Assembly: GCA_022821905.1 (NCBI GenBank)
Contig: JAJECS010000008.1
Location: 1-62,500, forward strand
Direction of reading: 5' to 3'
Origin: Chloroflexota bacterium
GTDB lineage: Bacteria; Chloroflexota; UBA11872
Length of the DNA: 62,500 nt
The notes under the pieces were generated by a model, which saw only the letters and a list, made by a program, of their open reading frames with translations, was not told the origin of the DNA and did no database searches. This document shows, one piece after another, positions 7,952 through 18,492 of the stretch. Position numbers and translations under genes: made by a program. Every line of letters begins with the position of its first letter. The first letter of the stretch is position 1.

Positions 7952-9694
7952 ATGCTAAGAAACCGTCCAGACTTCCCACACGTAGTGCGCTTCAATGACG
8001 TTGGATTGATTTCAAGGGAATCTCAGATTTCACCGGATCGCCTCCTGCCCCGTGGCAGGCGCCGCACGATCAATCGCCGCCACCTGCTCCTGGGCGCCGT
8101 CGGCGCTTCCGCGGCGTTGGCGCTGGCGGCCTGCGACGACGAGTCCACGACTGCCGAAAGCCGACTCCCGCAAGCGCGCACGGCCGAGACTCAGCCCGCG
8201 ACGTCTCCGGCGCCTGAGTTGACGCGCGCCGCTCCCTCACCCGAGGTGACGGCAGCGCCCGAGCCAACCCCGCAGCCAACCGCCACGGCAGCACCGACGC
8301 CTATCACCGACGCCCCGATCCCCGAGCCGCCGTTCGACGACGCCGACGTGGACGTGCTGCTCTATGGGCTGTTGGACCGTCGGAACCGGCCCCGCACCCA
8401 GGCGATCGTCGACACCATTGTGGCGTCCGGCGATGAGCGGTTTATCGCGGTGCTCATCGAGCTCATTCGCTTCAATGAGTTGGCAATCATCCAGGGCCCC
8501 GGCGTGCCCGGGGTCTTGGAAGCCCTCAAGGCGCTCACGGGCCAGGTATTCATCTATGTCTCGGGGTGGGCGGAGTGGTACGCCAAGTCCGACCTGCAAG
8601 CGCCTCCCGGATTCTCGCAGTGGAAGGGCTGGCTGCTGGGAGGCATCGATCCCCGCATGACCGAGTTCTTCCAAGGTGAGGATCCCGGCAAAATCCGCTC
8701 CGAGGAAGTCCTCTGGGGCGGCGTGCGGGTGGACGGCATCCCGCCGTTGGAGAACCCGGCCTTCCGTCCCGCGGCGGACGTGGACTATCTCGATCCCGGC
8801 GACCTGCTCTTCGGCGTGTCCATCAATGGCGACCACCGGGCATATCCGCTGCGAATCCTGGACTGGCACGAGATGGCCAACGACGTGGTGGGCGGCGTCC
8901 CAGTCTCGCTGGCCTACTGCACGCTCTGCGGCGCCGGGGTGCTGTTTGACGGACGGGTCGACGACACGGTGTTCACATTTGGCACGTCCGGCCTCCTCAT
9001 GCGCAGCAACAAGCTGATGTATGACCGCAACACCAGGTCGTTGTGGAATCAGCTGAGCGGCGAGCCGGTGCTCGGCCCCCTCGCATCGAGCGACCTTCAG
9101 CTCAACATCCTGCCGGTCGTCGTCTCGACGTGGGCCGATTGGACGGCGCAGCATCCCGGCACGCTGGCACTTGATTTTCAAACCGGATACGCGCGTGTCT
9201 ATACGCCTGGCGCCGCGTACGGCGCATACTTCGCCAGCCCCGAGACGCGCTTCCCCGTGCCGTTCGATAGCCCCACGCTGCGCACCAAGGACCGTGTGTT
9301 CGGCCTCACCATCAACGGCGTCCGGCGCGCCTACCCGACCAAGCTGCTGACGGAGCGCGTGGTCGTGAACGATGAGCTCGCGGGTCAACGCGTGGTGATC
9401 GTGGCGCCGCGCGGCAATCTCAAGGGTGAAGGCCGCGACCGCGCACTCGGCGCCCCGGCAATCTGGCCGGCGGGCGCCGAGGTTCGAGCCTACGACGCGG
9501 GAAGCTTCGAATTCACCGCCGGCGACGACCCGCAAGCGCTCCTCGACGAGAGTGGCGCCGCCTGGCAAGTCGCCGAGGAGGCGCTGCTCGGACCGAGCGG
9601 CGAGCGCCTGGAACGCCTGCCGGGTCATCTGGCCTATTGGTTCGGATGGTTCAACTTCTTCCCAGACTCCGAGGTGTATTCGGTCGAGCCCTAG
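7952..9694 (+). CDS. DUF3179 family exported protein
   Basis: About 580 residues. The N-terminus has a paired-arginine stretch (RRRTINRRHLLLG) and a hydrophobic run ending in LALAAC, consistent with a Tat-type lipoprotein signal. A proline/threonine-rich linker of about 60 residues follows. A helical domain comes next, then the DUF3179 domain with YCTLCGAGVLFDGR, FGTSG, LMYDRNTRSLWNQ and a C-terminal TINGVRRAYPT. The function of DUF3179 is unknown; the CxxC-like cysteines are typical. Start is uncertain: ATG 7952, GTG 7985 or TTG 8006, none with a clear ribosome site. It is transcribed away from the amidohydrolase gene. Confidence 0.8.
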   Translation: MLRNRPDFPHVVRFNDVGLISRESQISPDRLLPRGRRRTINRRHLLLGAVGASAALALAACDDESTTAESRLPQARTAETQPATSPAPELTRAAPSPEVTAAPEPTPQPTATAAPTPITDAPIPEPPFDDADVDVLLYGLLDRRNRPRTQAIVDTIVASGDERFIAVLIELIRFNELAIIQGPGVPGVLEALKALTGQVFIYVSGWAEWYAKSDLQAPPGFSQWKGWLLGGIDPRMTEFFQGEDPGKIRSEEVLWGGVRVDGIPPLENPAFRPAADVDYLDPGDLLFGVSINGDHRAYPLRILDWHEMANDVVGGVPVSLAYCTLCGAGVLFDGRVDDTVFTFGTSGLLMRSNKLMYDRNTRSLWNQLSGEPVLGPLASSDLQLNILPVVVSTWADWTAQHPGTLALDFQTGYARVYTPGAAYGAYFASPETRFPVPFDSPTLRTKDRVFGLTINGVRRAYPTKLLTERVVVNDELAGQRVVIVAPRGNLKGEGRDRALGAPAIWPAGAEVRAYDAGSFEFTAGDDPQALLDESGAAWQVAEEALLGPSGERLERLPGHLAYWFGWFNFFPDSEVYSVEP

Positions 9695-10052
9695 CGCGCT
9701 ATCGTGCGACGCACTCGACGTGGCTCGCGTGGCGGGCGCGGCATATGCAGGCACCCGGTCGGCCGGCGGTGTGGCCGGTGCGGCATCGCATCGGTCAATT
9801 CATTTGCGAAGCCAAGCCACACCATTACTTCCTCTTCGCGCGCGGACGCGCCAGGGTTACCCAAGAGCCGGTCGCGGCGTCCTCCAGCGAGGCGGCGAGA
9901 CGGTTCTGCTTGACGGCACACACGCGCCGCCCGATCTCGAAGTGACGCGGGACGAGGTGCGAATCCGGGACGTCAGCGGGTCGCGTGTGCTCGCGGCGCG
10001 GTAGACCGACCGTCCGCCGACGGACTTACACTAGGATCCGGCGGCTGCGGCA
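9695..10052. other. Gene-free stretch
   Basis: 358 bases between the DUF3179 gene and the aldo/keto reductase gene. Several frames are open because of the high GC content, but none has a start with protein-like content or a recognisable family. Just before the reductase there is a small inverted repeat (GTCCG/CGGAC, around 10,010-10,024) too weak to call a terminator. Confidence 0.5.
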
Positions 10053-10877
10053 GTGAGCGAGATTTGCATGGAACACGTCCCCCTCGGGCCCACCGACGAA
10101 TTGATCCCGAGCATCGGCTTCGGCACGGCCCGCTACCACGGCGAGCCGGGCGTCCTCGGACGCGCGATCGAGCTCGGCGCCAACCTCATCAACACGGCCG
10201 AGTCCTACAACGCCGTGGGCGACGAGCCGGGCGCCGCCGAGCGCATCGTCTGCCGCGAGCTGCGGGAAGCAGGCGCGGACGCGTTCGTGGCCACGAAAGT
10301 GAGTGCGCAGAACCTGCGCCATGACTGCGTGATTTCGCATGCGCTCGCGAGCCGCGAGCGATTGGGAATCGACGTGATCGATCTCTATCAGGTCCACTCG
10401 CCGAGTGACACGATCCCGATCGGCGAGACCATGGCCGCCATGGAGCAACTAGTCGCAGACGGCGTGATTCGCCACATCGGCGTGAGCAATTTCAACGTCG
10501 AGCAAATGGCGGCGGCTCAAGATGCCCTCGAGACCTCGCCGCTGGTATCGAATCAGATGCCCTACAGCGTCCTCGACCGGCGAATCGAAGCGGACGTCCT
10601 GCCCTACTGCCAGGCGCACGACATCACCGTGATCGCCTACGCTCCTCTGGCGCTTGGACGAGTCGTTGCCGGACCCGATTCCACCGTCGTCCGCCAGGTC
10701 GCGGACGAGGCCGGCAAGACGCCGGCGCAAGTCGCGATCCGCTGGCTGCTGGACCGTGACCGGGTGATGGCCATCCCCAAGACCGAGCGGCCCGAGCGGG
10801 TTGACGAGCTCTGCGGGGCCACGGGCTGGACGCTGACCGCCGCGCAGGGACAGGCGCTGGACGCCATCCGCGCATGA
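10053..10877 (+). CDS. Aldo/keto reductase
   Basis: A 274-residue (beta/alpha)8 NAD(P)H-dependent oxidoreductase. It shows GFGTARY at the N-terminus, NTAESYN carrying the catalytic Tyr, ATKVS with the Lys, YQVHSP with the His, GVSNF, and the C-terminal IPKTERPERV cofactor-binding segment. It probably reduces or oxidises a sugar or small aldehyde. Start GTG 10053 is used; ATG at 10068 is equally possible. It is followed 58 bases later by a Gfo/Idh gene on the same strand, and the two may form an operon. Confidence 0.85.
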   Translation: MSEICMEHVPLGPTDELIPSIGFGTARYHGEPGVLGRAIELGANLINTAESYNAVGDEPGAAERIVCRELREAGADAFVATKVSAQNLRHDCVISHALASRERLGIDVIDLYQVHSPSDTIPIGETMAAMEQLVADGVIRHIGVSNFNVEQMAAAQDALETSPLVSNQMPYSVLDRRIEADVLPYCQAHDITVIAYAPLALGRVVAGPDSTVVRQVADEAGKTPAQVAIRWLLDRDRVMAIPKTERPERVDELCGATGWTLTAAQGQALDAIRA

Positions 10878-10935
10878 ATCGGCAACATCCGCCTGCCCCG
10901 ACGATTCGGGTTGGCGCGCAAGGGATGAGCACACC

Positions 10936-12105
10936 ATGACTACGGCATCCGACGCGGAGACATCGAACGCGGAGTCCCCCCGCACGGACGTGGGGATCCT
11001 CTCCGACGAGATGATCGCGGAGGCGGCGCGCCGGCCTCAGCATCCCAGCCGCAAGGCTCGCCTCGGCTTCATCGGGGCGGGCTGGTGGGCCACCACCAAT
11101 CACATGCCGCTGCTGGCCGCGCGCGGCGACGTTGAGATGGTGGCCGTGTGCGGCCTCGACGCCGCGGTGCTCGCGCGGGTGCAACGGCACTTCGGCTTCG
11201 CGCATGCGACGCCGGACGTCCACGACCTCCTCAGCCACAACCTCGACGCCGTTGTCGTCGCCTCGCCGCATCGCCACCACTTCGCTCATGCCGAGGCGGC
11301 GCTAAACGCCGGCTGCCACGTTCTCGTTGAGAAGCCAATGTGCACGCGCGCCGCGGACGCGCGTCGCCTCGTCGCGCTGGCGCGCGACGCCGGGCGTCAT
11401 CTGCTGGTGTCATACGGCTGGCACCACCGGCCGCTCACCGTGCGCGCCAAGCAACTGATGGACAGCGGCGCGGTGGGCGTGGTGGAGCACGTCGCGTGTC
11501 ACATGGGATCGCCGTCGAGGGAGTTTTTCATGGGCACCGCCTTCCGCTTCGGCGAGCCGCCGCTCGTGGCGCCGGAGTTTGACAACTACACCGACCCCGA
11601 GCTCTCCCAGGGTGGCTACGGCCAAGCGCAGCTCAGCCACGCGCTCGGTCTGCTCACCTGGTTGACGGATCTCGAACCCGAGGCGGTTTACGCGACCATG
11701 GGAGACGGCGGCGCTCGGATCGACCTGCACAACGCCCTGACCGTGCATTTTCGCGGCGGCGCCCTGGCATCGGTGTCGGGCACGGCTGGCATTCCCGTGG
11801 GTGCGCGCTTCCAGCTCGACCTGCGCATTATCGGCAGCGAGGGCGCGCTGCTGTACGACATCGATCGGGCGCGGCTTGCCGTGTTTCGCCATGACGGCGA
11901 CAGCCAAGAGCTTGCCGTCGGCGCGGACGATGGGGCCTATCGCTGCGACGGACCACCCCACGAGCTGGTGGAGCTGACGCTGGGGCTCACGGACTCCAAT
12001 TCATCGCCGGGCGATGTCGGACGCCGCGCGGTTGAAATCGTGCATGCCGCCTACGAGTCACACACCGCCGGCCGGCGTGTCGCTATTGACGAGCTGGAGC
12101 GCTAG
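10936..12105 (+). CDS. Gfo/Idh/MocA-family oxidoreductase
   Basis: A 389-residue NAD(P)-dependent sugar or cyclitol dehydrogenase. The Rossmann fold starts about residue 42 with GFIGAGWW. VVASPHRHH and the family hallmark EKPMCTRAADA follow. The C-terminal alpha/beta domain runs from about residue 165 and includes the H/D motif region with SHALGLLTWLTD. There is a 40-residue N-terminal extension rich in Ser, Thr and Asp. The substrate is unknown; the neighbouring aldo/keto reductase and cupin suggest sugar chemistry. Confidence 0.85.
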   Translation: MTTASDAETSNAESPRTDVGILSDEMIAEAARRPQHPSRKARLGFIGAGWWATTNHMPLLAARGDVEMVAVCGLDAAVLARVQRHFGFAHATPDVHDLLSHNLDAVVVASPHRHHFAHAEAALNAGCHVLVEKPMCTRAADARRLVALARDAGRHLLVSYGWHHRPLTVRAKQLMDSGAVGVVEHVACHMGSPSREFFMGTAFRFGEPPLVAPEFDNYTDPELSQGGYGQAQLSHALGLLTWLTDLEPEAVYATMGDGGARIDLHNALTVHFRGGALASVSGTAGIPVGARFQLDLRIIGSEGALLYDIDRARLAVFRHDGDSQELAVGADDGAYRCDGPPHELVELTLGLTDSNSSPGDVGRRAVEIVHAAYESHTAGRRVAIDELER

Positions 12106-12108
12106 CCG

Positions 12109-12423
12109 CTAGGTGACGGACGGTCGAGCCGAGCCGACGCGCGGCCGCAGGCGCAATTCCGGCTGCGACCCCACGCTCGCGCTCACGATCCGCGGCACGA
12201 TCCAGAAACCGGTTCGGCGGGCGCACTGTCGCGCCAGACGATCAATGAACGCGGGAAGTCCTTCTGGACGCGCCCCCCGAATCACCTCGATCCAGACGAA
12301 TGCGTCCTCGCCGTCCACGGTCTCCACATCAATGGTGACGCGCAGATCGGGAAACCTGGCGCCGATAGTGCGCGCCATGCTCATGGAAGTATCACGAACG
12401 CGCTGCCGGCGTTGGTACGACAT
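12109..12423 (-). CDS. Small conserved-looking protein of unknown function
   Basis: A frame of about 104 residues (start taken at ATG 12423; ATG 12456 adds 11 residues). The middle has alternating charged and hydrophobic residues typical of a real beta-strand protein (VTIDVETVDGEDAFVWIEV), followed by a helix and a short strand. No family recognised. It converges with the Gfo/Idh gene, whose stop lies 4 bases away. Confidence 0.5.
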   Translation of the reverse strand: MSYQRRQRVRDTSMSMARTIGARFPDLRVTIDVETVDGEDAFVWIEVIRGARPEGLPAFIDRLARQCARRTGFWIVPRIVSASVGSQPELRLRPRVGSARPSVT

Positions 12424-12601
12424 CCGCGTCGCAGGGCCCGGACTCGTGCGAGGCATCAGTGCCTAACCTGTCCCAACGTCGCCTGTGCATGCTAGCACTC
12501 CGGCGCGTCACCTATGTCAAGTGAACTTTTGCTGTCGCCGTTCGCCTACACTGAATGCCTCGGCATGGCGAGCGAGGCGTGGGGTGCGGTTTCGGCTTCG
12601 A

Positions 12602-13114
12602 GTGCATGACGCCGTCGCTCGGCCATTGCGCGTCAATCGTGACGAGTCGGGGACGCTGGTGGAGATCCTCCGAACCGACTGGCCCGACATCTACGACCCG
12701 GATACGCGAGCGTTCGCGCAGACCTACTACTCGGTCACCCCGGCCGGTCTGGCCCGCGACGAGGACGAATGGCACGTGCACCGGCACCAGGAAGACCGCT
12801 TCATCGTCGCGTCCGGCTCCATCGTGCTTGCCCTGTGGGACGGCCGGCCCGATTCGCCAACCGGAGGCACGCTCGATTTGCTGCCGCTCGGCGAGATCTC
12901 CGGCGACGACGCGCAGCACTGCGTCCTGATCCCGCGGCTCGTCCACCACGGCTTCATGGTCGTTGGCGACAGACCCGCCGTCTTGCTCAACTCGCCGACG
13001 CAGCTCTACAACCCTGATGACGAAGGACGCGACGCGTTCGCGGACATTGGGGCCCTCTTTGACGATGGCCGCCCGTTTTCATGGCAGGCCGTGCGCGACG
13101 GCGCGACCAACTAG
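12602..13114 (+). CDS. RmlC-like cupin (sugar-nucleotide epimerase-like)
   Basis: About 170 residues of a cupin resembling dTDP-4-dehydrorhamnose 3,5-epimerase and related proteins. The opening RDESGTLVEILRTDW and the strand QTYYSVTPAG are followed by HVHRHQEDRFIVASG and a late LIPRLVHHGF strand. The frame is open back to 12485, but that leader is Arg/Cys-rich and unlikely to be translated. GTG 12602 or GTG 12584 are the better starts. The epimerase function is uncertain because the family also contains non-enzymatic cupins. Confidence 0.65.
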   Translation: MHDAVARPLRVNRDESGTLVEILRTDWPDIYDPDTRAFAQTYYSVTPAGLARDEDEWHVHRHQEDRFIVASGSIVLALWDGRPDSPTGGTLDLLPLGEISGDDAQHCVLIPRLVHHGFMVVGDRPAVLLNSPTQLYNPDDEGRDAFADIGALFDDGRPFSWQAVRDGATN

Positions 13115-13138
13115 ATCAAGCAGCCGGCACCGGCGCCC

Positions 13139-14440
13139 CTACGGGTAAACCCCGCGCAGCTGCGTGGCCTCGGCCACGCGGGATATGGCCAGCATGTGGG
13201 CCGCCTGACGCAACGTGACTCCTGTCTCCTCGGCGGTGGCGGCAACGCTCGCCAGCGCGTCGCGCATCTGGCGGCCCAGTCGTTCGTTGATCTCGGCTTC
13301 GGTCCAGAAGAACTGCTGCAGGTCCTGCACCCACTCGAAATAGGACACCGTCACGCCGCCGGCATTGGCCAGGATGTCCGGAATCACCGTGATCCCTCGA
13401 TCGGCAAACTCCAGGTCCGCCGCCGTCGTCGTCGGGCCGTTGGCCCCTTCGACAATCATCGACGCCTTGACCTGTGAGGCATTCGTGGCCGTGAGCTGCC
13501 CCTCGATGGCCGCCGGCGCCAGTATGTCCACGCGTAGTTCGAGCAGCTCGCGATTGCTGATCCGGTCGGCGTCGGGCAGGTCTTTCATCAGTCCGCCGCC
13601 GGCGCCGTGACGCGCGACGGCCGCAACATCGAGCCCCGTTTCACGTATCGCTCCGCCCTCGCTGTCGCTCACGGCGACTATGGTGAATCCGGCCTCATTG
13701 AAGAGGCGCACCGCACCCATCCCGACATTCCCCGCGCCCTGCACCGCCACCCGCAGGCCTCGCGGATCGCGCCCTTCACGCTTCAGCATCGCCAGGGTGA
13801 CTTCGAGCATGCCGCGGGATGTGGCCGATGCCCGTCCTTCGGACCCCCCAACGGCCACCGGCTTGCCCGTGACGACCGCGGGAATCGAGTGTCCGGCGTG
13901 CATGGAAATGGTGTCCATGATCCACGCCATGACCTGGGCATTGGTGCCCATGTCCGGCGCGGGGATGTCGAACTCCGGCCCGATGAGGACGGCGATCTCG
14001 CTGGCATAGCGCCGCGTGAGGTTCTCGAGCTCCGCCAGGCTCAGCCGGTGCGGGTCGACCTCGACGCCGCCCTTGGCGCCCCCGTAGGGCAGATTCATGA
14101 CGGCGCACTTCCACGTCATCCACATGGCCAGGGCGCGCACCTCGTCCAGGTCGGCCTGGGGGTGAAAGCGAATGCCGCCCTTGGCGGGACCTCGCGTGAT
14201 GTTGTGGTGAACGCGATAGCCCCGAAACATGCGGATCCCACCGTCGTCCATCTCCACGGGGAAGTTGACGACCAACTCACGCTTTGGGCGGCGCAGGATC
14301 TCGCGCAGGTCGGCATCCAGACCGACAAGCTCCGCCGCCTCGTCATACTGACGCAGCGCCGTTTCGTAGGCGCTGGGCTCGGGAGCGGTCAAGCCCGTCG
14401 CGCTCATGGCGCCCATCCCCGCCTCACTCGCCGCGGTCAC
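13139..14440 (-). CDS. gdhA: Glutamate dehydrogenase
   Basis: A 433-residue hexameric-type glutamate dehydrogenase that interconverts glutamate with 2-oxoglutarate and ammonia. The substrate-binding lysines are in GPAKGG (K87) and WMTWK (K111), and the catalytic Lys is in PYGGAKGG (K123). The NAD(P)-binding domain has GAGNVG. The C-terminal helices with the SYFEWVQ motif are typical. Its start overlaps the end of gatB by 17 bases on the same strand, so it is translated with the amidotransferase operon. That links ammonia assimilation to glutamine-dependent tRNA charging. Start ATG 14440; internal ATGs a few codons later are possible. Confidence 0.95.
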   Translation of the reverse strand: MTAASEAGMGAMSATGLTAPEPSAYETALRQYDEAAELVGLDADLREILRRPKRELVVNFPVEMDDGGIRMFRGYRVHHNITRGPAKGGIRFHPQADLDEVRALAMWMTWKCAVMNLPYGGAKGGVEVDPHRLSLAELENLTRRYASEIAVLIGPEFDIPAPDMGTNAQVMAWIMDTISMHAGHSIPAVVTGKPVAVGGSEGRASATSRGMLEVTLAMLKREGRDPRGLRVAVQGAGNVGMGAVRLFNEAGFTIVAVSDSEGGAIRETGLDVAAVARHGAGGGLMKDLPDADRISNRELLELRVDILAPAAIEGQLTATNASQVKASMIVEGANGPTTTAADLEFADRGITVIPDILANAGGVTVSYFEWVQDLQQFFWTEAEINERLGRQMRDALASVAATAEETGVTLRQAAHMLAISRVAEATQLRGVYP

Positions 14441-15890
14441 GGTCCAATTCTACGCGCAGCAACTCCGTCACTTTTCCCGGATTGGCCTGGCCTCGCGTGC
14501 GCCGCATGACCTGGCCCATCAGGAATTGAACCGCGCGATCCTTCCCTGCATGGTAATCCGCGACCGCCTGCGGGTTGGCGGCCATGACCTCGCGGGCGAT
14601 ATCCGCCAACGCATCGGTATCGCTGATTTGCCGGCCGCGGGCGGCCACCACCTCTTCCAATGACTTTCCGGAGTCGAACATCTCCTCGAGCACCGTGCCG
14701 GCCATCGTGCTGCTGAGTTCGCCCTTGGCTCTCAGCGCCAACAGCTGCGCCATCGATGCCGCGGAAATCGGCATGTCGTCGGATTCCAGCTCCCGCGCAT
14801 TGAGCAACCGCCGCACGTCCTGGAGCACCCACGTCACGACCTCCGCCGCCGGTCCGGCATGGCGCTCGATGACGTCGATGGTGTAGACGGCCAGGTCTCG
14901 GTCTTCGATCAGCTCGTCGGCGTCCGCCGATGCGACGCCAAGCTCCCCCGTAAGCCGCTGCCGAAAGGCATCGGGCAGCTCGGGCATTTGCTCCGCAAGG
15001 CGCTGCACGCGCTCGCGCGTGATTTCGAGCGGCGGCAGATCGGGTTCCGGGAAATAGCGATAGTCGTGGGCATATTCTTTCGTCCGCTGGGACACGGTGC
15101 GGGCCGCGCGCTCGTCCCAACCGCGCGTTTCCTGCTCCAGCCGCTCGCCGCGCTCCAGGAGGGCTGTCTGTCGTTCGACCTCGAAATCCAGCGCCTGACC
15201 CAGCGCCCGGAACGAGTTCATGTTCTTGACCTCGACCTTCGTATCGCCGACCTCGGCGCCAATCGGCCACACCGAGACGTTGGCGTCGATCCGCAGCGCG
15301 CCATCCTGCATGTTGGCCGTGGACACACCCAGCCAGCGCAGGATGTTGCGTAGCTTGAGGCCGTAGGCCATCGCCTCCTCCGCACTGGTGATGTCCGGCT
15401 CGGTGACGATCTCCATCAGCGGCACGCCCGAGCGATTCACGTCGATCAAGCTCGCCGGCTGGCCGTCGTCGCCGACCACGTGCGTGAGCTTGGCGGTGTC
15501 CTCTTCCAGGTGGACGCGAGTGATGCGGATGCGCCGGGTCTCGCCCTTCGCGTCAATCTCCAGCCAGCCGCCGACACACAGCGGCAGGTCGTATTGCGAA
15601 ATCTGATACCACTTCATCAAATCGGGATAGGCGTAGTTCTTTCGGTCGAACTTGGCATGCGGCGGAATCTCGCTGTGCAGGGCGAGGCCGGTCAGGATCG
15701 TGAGATCGACGGCGGCCGCATTGATCACCGGCAGGACGCCCGGCATTCCAAGGCACACCGGGCACACCAAGGTGTTCGGCGGTGCGGACGCATATGCCGC
15801 GCTCGTGCGGCAGAACATCTTGCTGGCCGTCTTGAGCTGCACGTGGGTCTCAAGACCGATGACCACGCGGTAGCCGGGAGGCGTCGTCAT
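14424..15890 (-). CDS. gatB: Asp-tRNA(Asn)/Glu-tRNA(Gln) amidotransferase subunit B
   Basis: A 488-residue subunit that binds the misacylated tRNA and carries the kinase/transamidase site of GatCAB. The N-terminal [21 protein letters not shown] and [18 protein letters not shown] blocks are hallmark. The C-terminal YqeY-like tail extends from about residue 330. It overlaps gatA by 4 bases (start ATG 15890) and gdhA by 17. Length is normal for the family. Confidence 0.97.
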   Translation of the reverse strand: MTTPPGYRVVIGLETHVQLKTASKMFCRTSAAYASAPPNTLVCPVCLGMPGVLPVINAAAVDLTILTGLALHSEIPPHAKFDRKNYAYPDLMKWYQISQYDLPLCVGGWLEIDAKGETRRIRITRVHLEEDTAKLTHVVGDDGQPASLIDVNRSGVPLMEIVTEPDITSAEEAMAYGLKLRNILRWLGVSTANMQDGALRIDANVSVWPIGAEVGDTKVEVKNMNSFRALGQALDFEVERQTALLERGERLEQETRGWDERAARTVSQRTKEYAHDYRYFPEPDLPPLEITRERVQRLAEQMPELPDAFRQRLTGELGVASADADELIEDRDLAVYTIDVIERHAGPAAEVVTWVLQDVRRLLNARELESDDMPISAASMAQLLALRAKGELSSTMAGTVLEEMFDSGKSLEEVVAARGRQISDTDALADIAREVMAANPQAVADYHAGKDRAVQFLMGQVMRRTRGQANPGKVTELLRVELDRDRGE

Positions 15891-17356
15891 GCCCCCACCG
15901 CCTGCCGTGGCGCCGGAGACGCCGGACGGAGTCGTTCATAGGCGTCGGCGACGCGCAGCAAGCGCGCCTCTTGCAGCGGCGGAGCAATGAGCTGCAGGCC
16001 CGCCGGCAATCCATCCACGAATCCGCACGGCACGCTGATGGCCGGAAGGCCCGCGAGCGACGCGGGCAGCGTGAGCACGTCGGCGCGGTACATCGCCAGC
16101 GGATCGGCGGTGCGCCCGCCAAGGTCGAACGCCGTCGTGGGCGAGGTCGGGGCGGCGATCACGTCCACCGACTCGAACGCCGTATCGAAATCCTGCTTGA
16201 TGAGGGTGCGCACTTTCTGGGCGCGCAGGTAATAGGCGTCGTAGTAGCCGGAGGAAAGCGCAAACGTTCCAAGCATGATGCGTCGCTTGACCTCGGCGCC
16301 GAAGCCTTGCGCGCGCACCGTGGCCATCATCTCGTCCACGTCGTCGGCCTGCGGGTCCGACAGCCCATACTTCACGCCGTTGTAGCGGGCCAGGTTGGCG
16401 CTCGCCTCGGAGGGAGCGATGACGTAATAGACCGGCAGCGCGTACTCGGTGTGGGGCAGCGTGATCTCGCGAATCTCCGCGCCGTTCGCTTTCAAGATGC
16501 TGATCGCATCCTCAACCGCCGAAGCCACGCCGGCGTCGATGCCCTCACCGAAATACTCCGGCGCCACGCCCACGCGCAGTCCCTCGACTTTGCCGTCGAG
16601 CTCCGCTGCGTAGTCCGGCACCGGCTCCGGGAGCGACGTGGCGTCGCGCGGGTCATGTCCGGCAGTAGCCTCGAGGAGCACGGCGGCGTCATGTACCGAC
16701 TTCGTCAGCGGACCAACTTGATCGAGCGACGACGCGAACGCCACCAGCCCATAGCGCGACACGCGACCGTAGGTCGGCTTGAGTCCCACGCACCCGCACA
16801 GCGCCGCCGGCTGCCGCACGCTTCCGCCCGTGTCCGAGCCAAGCGCGGCCAGGCACTCGTCCGCCGCCACCGCCGCCGCCGACCCGCCGCTCGATCCCCC
16901 CGGGACCCTCGACAGGTCCCACGGATTGCGCACGGGGTGATATCCCGAATTCTCATTCGACGACCCCATGGCGAACTCGTCCATGTTCGTCTTGCCCACC
17001 AGCACGGCGCCGGCGTCCTTGAGCCGCGCGACGACCGTGGCGTCGTAGGGCGGCACGAAGCCTTCGAGAATGCGCGAGGCGCAGGTGGTGGCGACGCCGT
17101 CGGTGCAGAGCACGTCCTTGATCGCCAGCGGAATGCCCAGCAGCGGACCGGCGTCACCGCGCGCCCGCCGCGCGTCCGCGTCTTCGGCCTGTGCCAGCGC
17201 GGCGTCGGCAGTCACGAGCAGGAAGGCGCCGGTGCGGGCGTCGACGGCGTCGATGCGGTCCAGCACGCTGCGAGTGAGATCGACCGAGGAGATGTCTCCG
17301 GCCGTCAGCGCATCACCCGCGTCGGCGACGGTGAGCCGGAAGAGATCGTCAGCCAT
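15887..17356 (-). CDS. gatA: Asp-tRNA(Asn)/Glu-tRNA(Gln) amidotransferase subunit A
   Basis: A 489-residue amidase-signature glutaminase that frees ammonia from glutamine for GatB. The catalytic triad is visible: K80 (PLAIKD), cis-Ser S155 (GGSSGGS) and nucleophile S179 ([10 protein letters not shown]). It sits between gatC, with a gap of 39 bases upstream, and gatB, with an ATGA-type 4-base overlap downstream. Start is ATG 17356. A very long open frame on the opposite strand across this gene is a GC artefact. Confidence 0.97.
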   Translation of the reverse strand: MADDLFRLTVADAGDALTAGDISSVDLTRSVLDRIDAVDARTGAFLLVTADAALAQAEDADARRARGDAGPLLGIPLAIKDVLCTDGVATTCASRILEGFVPPYDATVVARLKDAGAVLVGKTNMDEFAMGSSNENSGYHPVRNPWDLSRVPGGSSGGSAAAVAADECLAALGSDTGGSVRQPAALCGCVGLKPTYGRVSRYGLVAFASSLDQVGPLTKSVHDAAVLLEATAGHDPRDATSLPEPVPDYAAELDGKVEGLRVGVAPEYFGEGIDAGVASAVEDAISILKANGAEIREITLPHTEYALPVYYVIAPSEASANLARYNGVKYGLSDPQADDVDEMMATVRAQGFGAEVKRRIMLGTFALSSGYYDAYYLRAQKVRTLIKQDFDTAFESVDVIAAPTSPTTAFDLGGRTADPLAMYRADVLTLPASLAGLPAISVPCGFVDGLPAGLQLIAPPLQEARLLRVADAYERLRPASPAPRQAVGA

Positions 17357-17395
17357 GCGACGACTCCCTGCCGGCCCGGCGGTCAGGCACGCCCG

Positions 17396-17686
17396 CTAAT
17401 CCTCCGGCAGCACGGCGGGAACGCGAATCTGGTCCCGCTCGACTCGCGGGGCGTTGCGCATCACGTCGTCGCGCGAGAGCGGCGCCTCGGTGGCGTCCGG
17501 TCGCTCGACGGTCGCGAGCGGAATTACCTGCGCCGTGGGCGACACATCGGAAACGTCGAGCGCATTGAGCGCCTCGAACGCCTGCAGTATCTGCTGCAGG
17601 TCGGCCTGCATGCGGTCGATCTCGGCCTCGGAAAGCGCCAGACGCGCCAGGGCCGCGACGTGCACCACTTGCTCGCGGTCAATCAT
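17396..17686 (-). CDS. gatC: Asp-tRNA(Asn)/Glu-tRNA(Gln) amidotransferase subunit C
   Basis: A 96-residue small subunit that wraps around and stabilises GatA. It begins MIDREQVVHVAALARLALSE, the family signature, and ends in an ALPED-like IRVPAVLPED tail. It is first gene of the gatC-gatA-gatB-gdhA run. Start ATG 17686. Confidence 0.95.
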   Translation of the reverse strand: MIDREQVVHVAALARLALSEAEIDRMQADLQQILQAFEALNALDVSDVSPTAQVIPLATVERPDATEAPLSRDDVMRNAPRVERDQIRVPAVLPED

Positions 17687-17734
17687 GGGGAATTCGGTGG
17701 GACGAACCGAGCCGAATTATAGGCGTTGGCCTGC

Positions 17735-18490
17735 CTAGAGCTTGTACACGCGACCGCCCGACACCGGAAGCACGACACCGGTGATGAAGCTGGCCGCATC
17801 CGACGCCAGGAATACGGCCGCACTAGCCACGTCGCGTGGTTGGCCGATGCGCCGCAGGTGCGTTTGGCTCAGGAAGCGTTCGAGTCGTTCGGGGTCCTGC
17901 TCCAGGGACGCCGTCGCGTCGGTGCTGATGAGTCCCGGCTGAATGGCCACCACGCGAATGCCGTCAGGCCCCCACGCTCGGGCCAGGCCCTCGGTGAAGG
18001 ACTCGAGCCCGGCCTTGACTGCACCGTAAACCCCCAGCCCGCGCACCGCGGCGGTTGAGCCGATGTTGATGATCACGCCGCCGCCCGCGGCCCGCATGTA
18101 TTCACCCGCCCGCTGCGCGGCGAACACGGGCGCCCGCAGGTTGACATTGACGAGCCGATCAAACTCCTCGAGGGAGGTGTCCGTGACCGAATCGCCGCCA
18201 TGGATCGCCGCATTGTTGACCAGTACGTCCAACCCGCCTATCGCCGAATGGGCCTGATCGACCATGTCCATCGCCGCATCAACGTCTTGGAGGTCGACGA
18301 CGATTGGGTGGGCGTCAACGCCGTGGCGCCGAACCTCGTCGGCAACGTCGTCGAGCTTGTCGGAATTGGTCGCGGCAAGGGCCACGTCTGCGCCGGCTTC
18401 CGCGAATGCGAGCGCGATTCCACGCCCCACGCCGCGGCTCGCGCCCGTGATCAGCGCGCGACGACCGGCAAGCGAGAAGGCGTCGTTCAC
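17735..18490 (-). CDS. SDR-family oxidoreductase
   Basis: A 251-residue short-chain dehydrogenase: ITGASRGVGRG cofactor motif, VNNAA, catalytic Ser in INIGSTAAV, YGAVKAG, and a C-terminal FITGVVLPVSGG. It is closely similar in layout to the SDR at 18493-19257, which ends 2 bases upstream of this start; the pair looks like a tandem duplication and is probably co-transcribed. Substrate unknown. Confidence 0.85.
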   Translation of the reverse strand: MNDAFSLAGRRALITGASRGVGRGIALAFAEAGADVALAATNSDKLDDVADEVRRHGVDAHPIVVDLQDVDAAMDMVDQAHSAIGGLDVLVNNAAIHGGDSVTDTSLEEFDRLVNVNLRAPVFAAQRAGEYMRAAGGGVIINIGSTAAVRGLGVYGAVKAGLESFTEGLARAWGPDGIRVVAIQPGLISTDATASLEQDPERLERFLSQTHLRRIGQPRDVASAAVFLASDAASFITGVVLPVSGGRVYKL

Positions 18491-18492
18491 GG

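Noticed and set aside
8237..9754. 505-codon minus-strand frame
   Set aside because: Antisense to the DUF3179 gene; composition is typical of a GC shadow.
15971..17722. Very long open frame on the + strand (583 codons)
   Set aside because: It runs antisense across gatA and gatC, with His/Arg/Gly-rich content; a GC-driven shadow of real genes.
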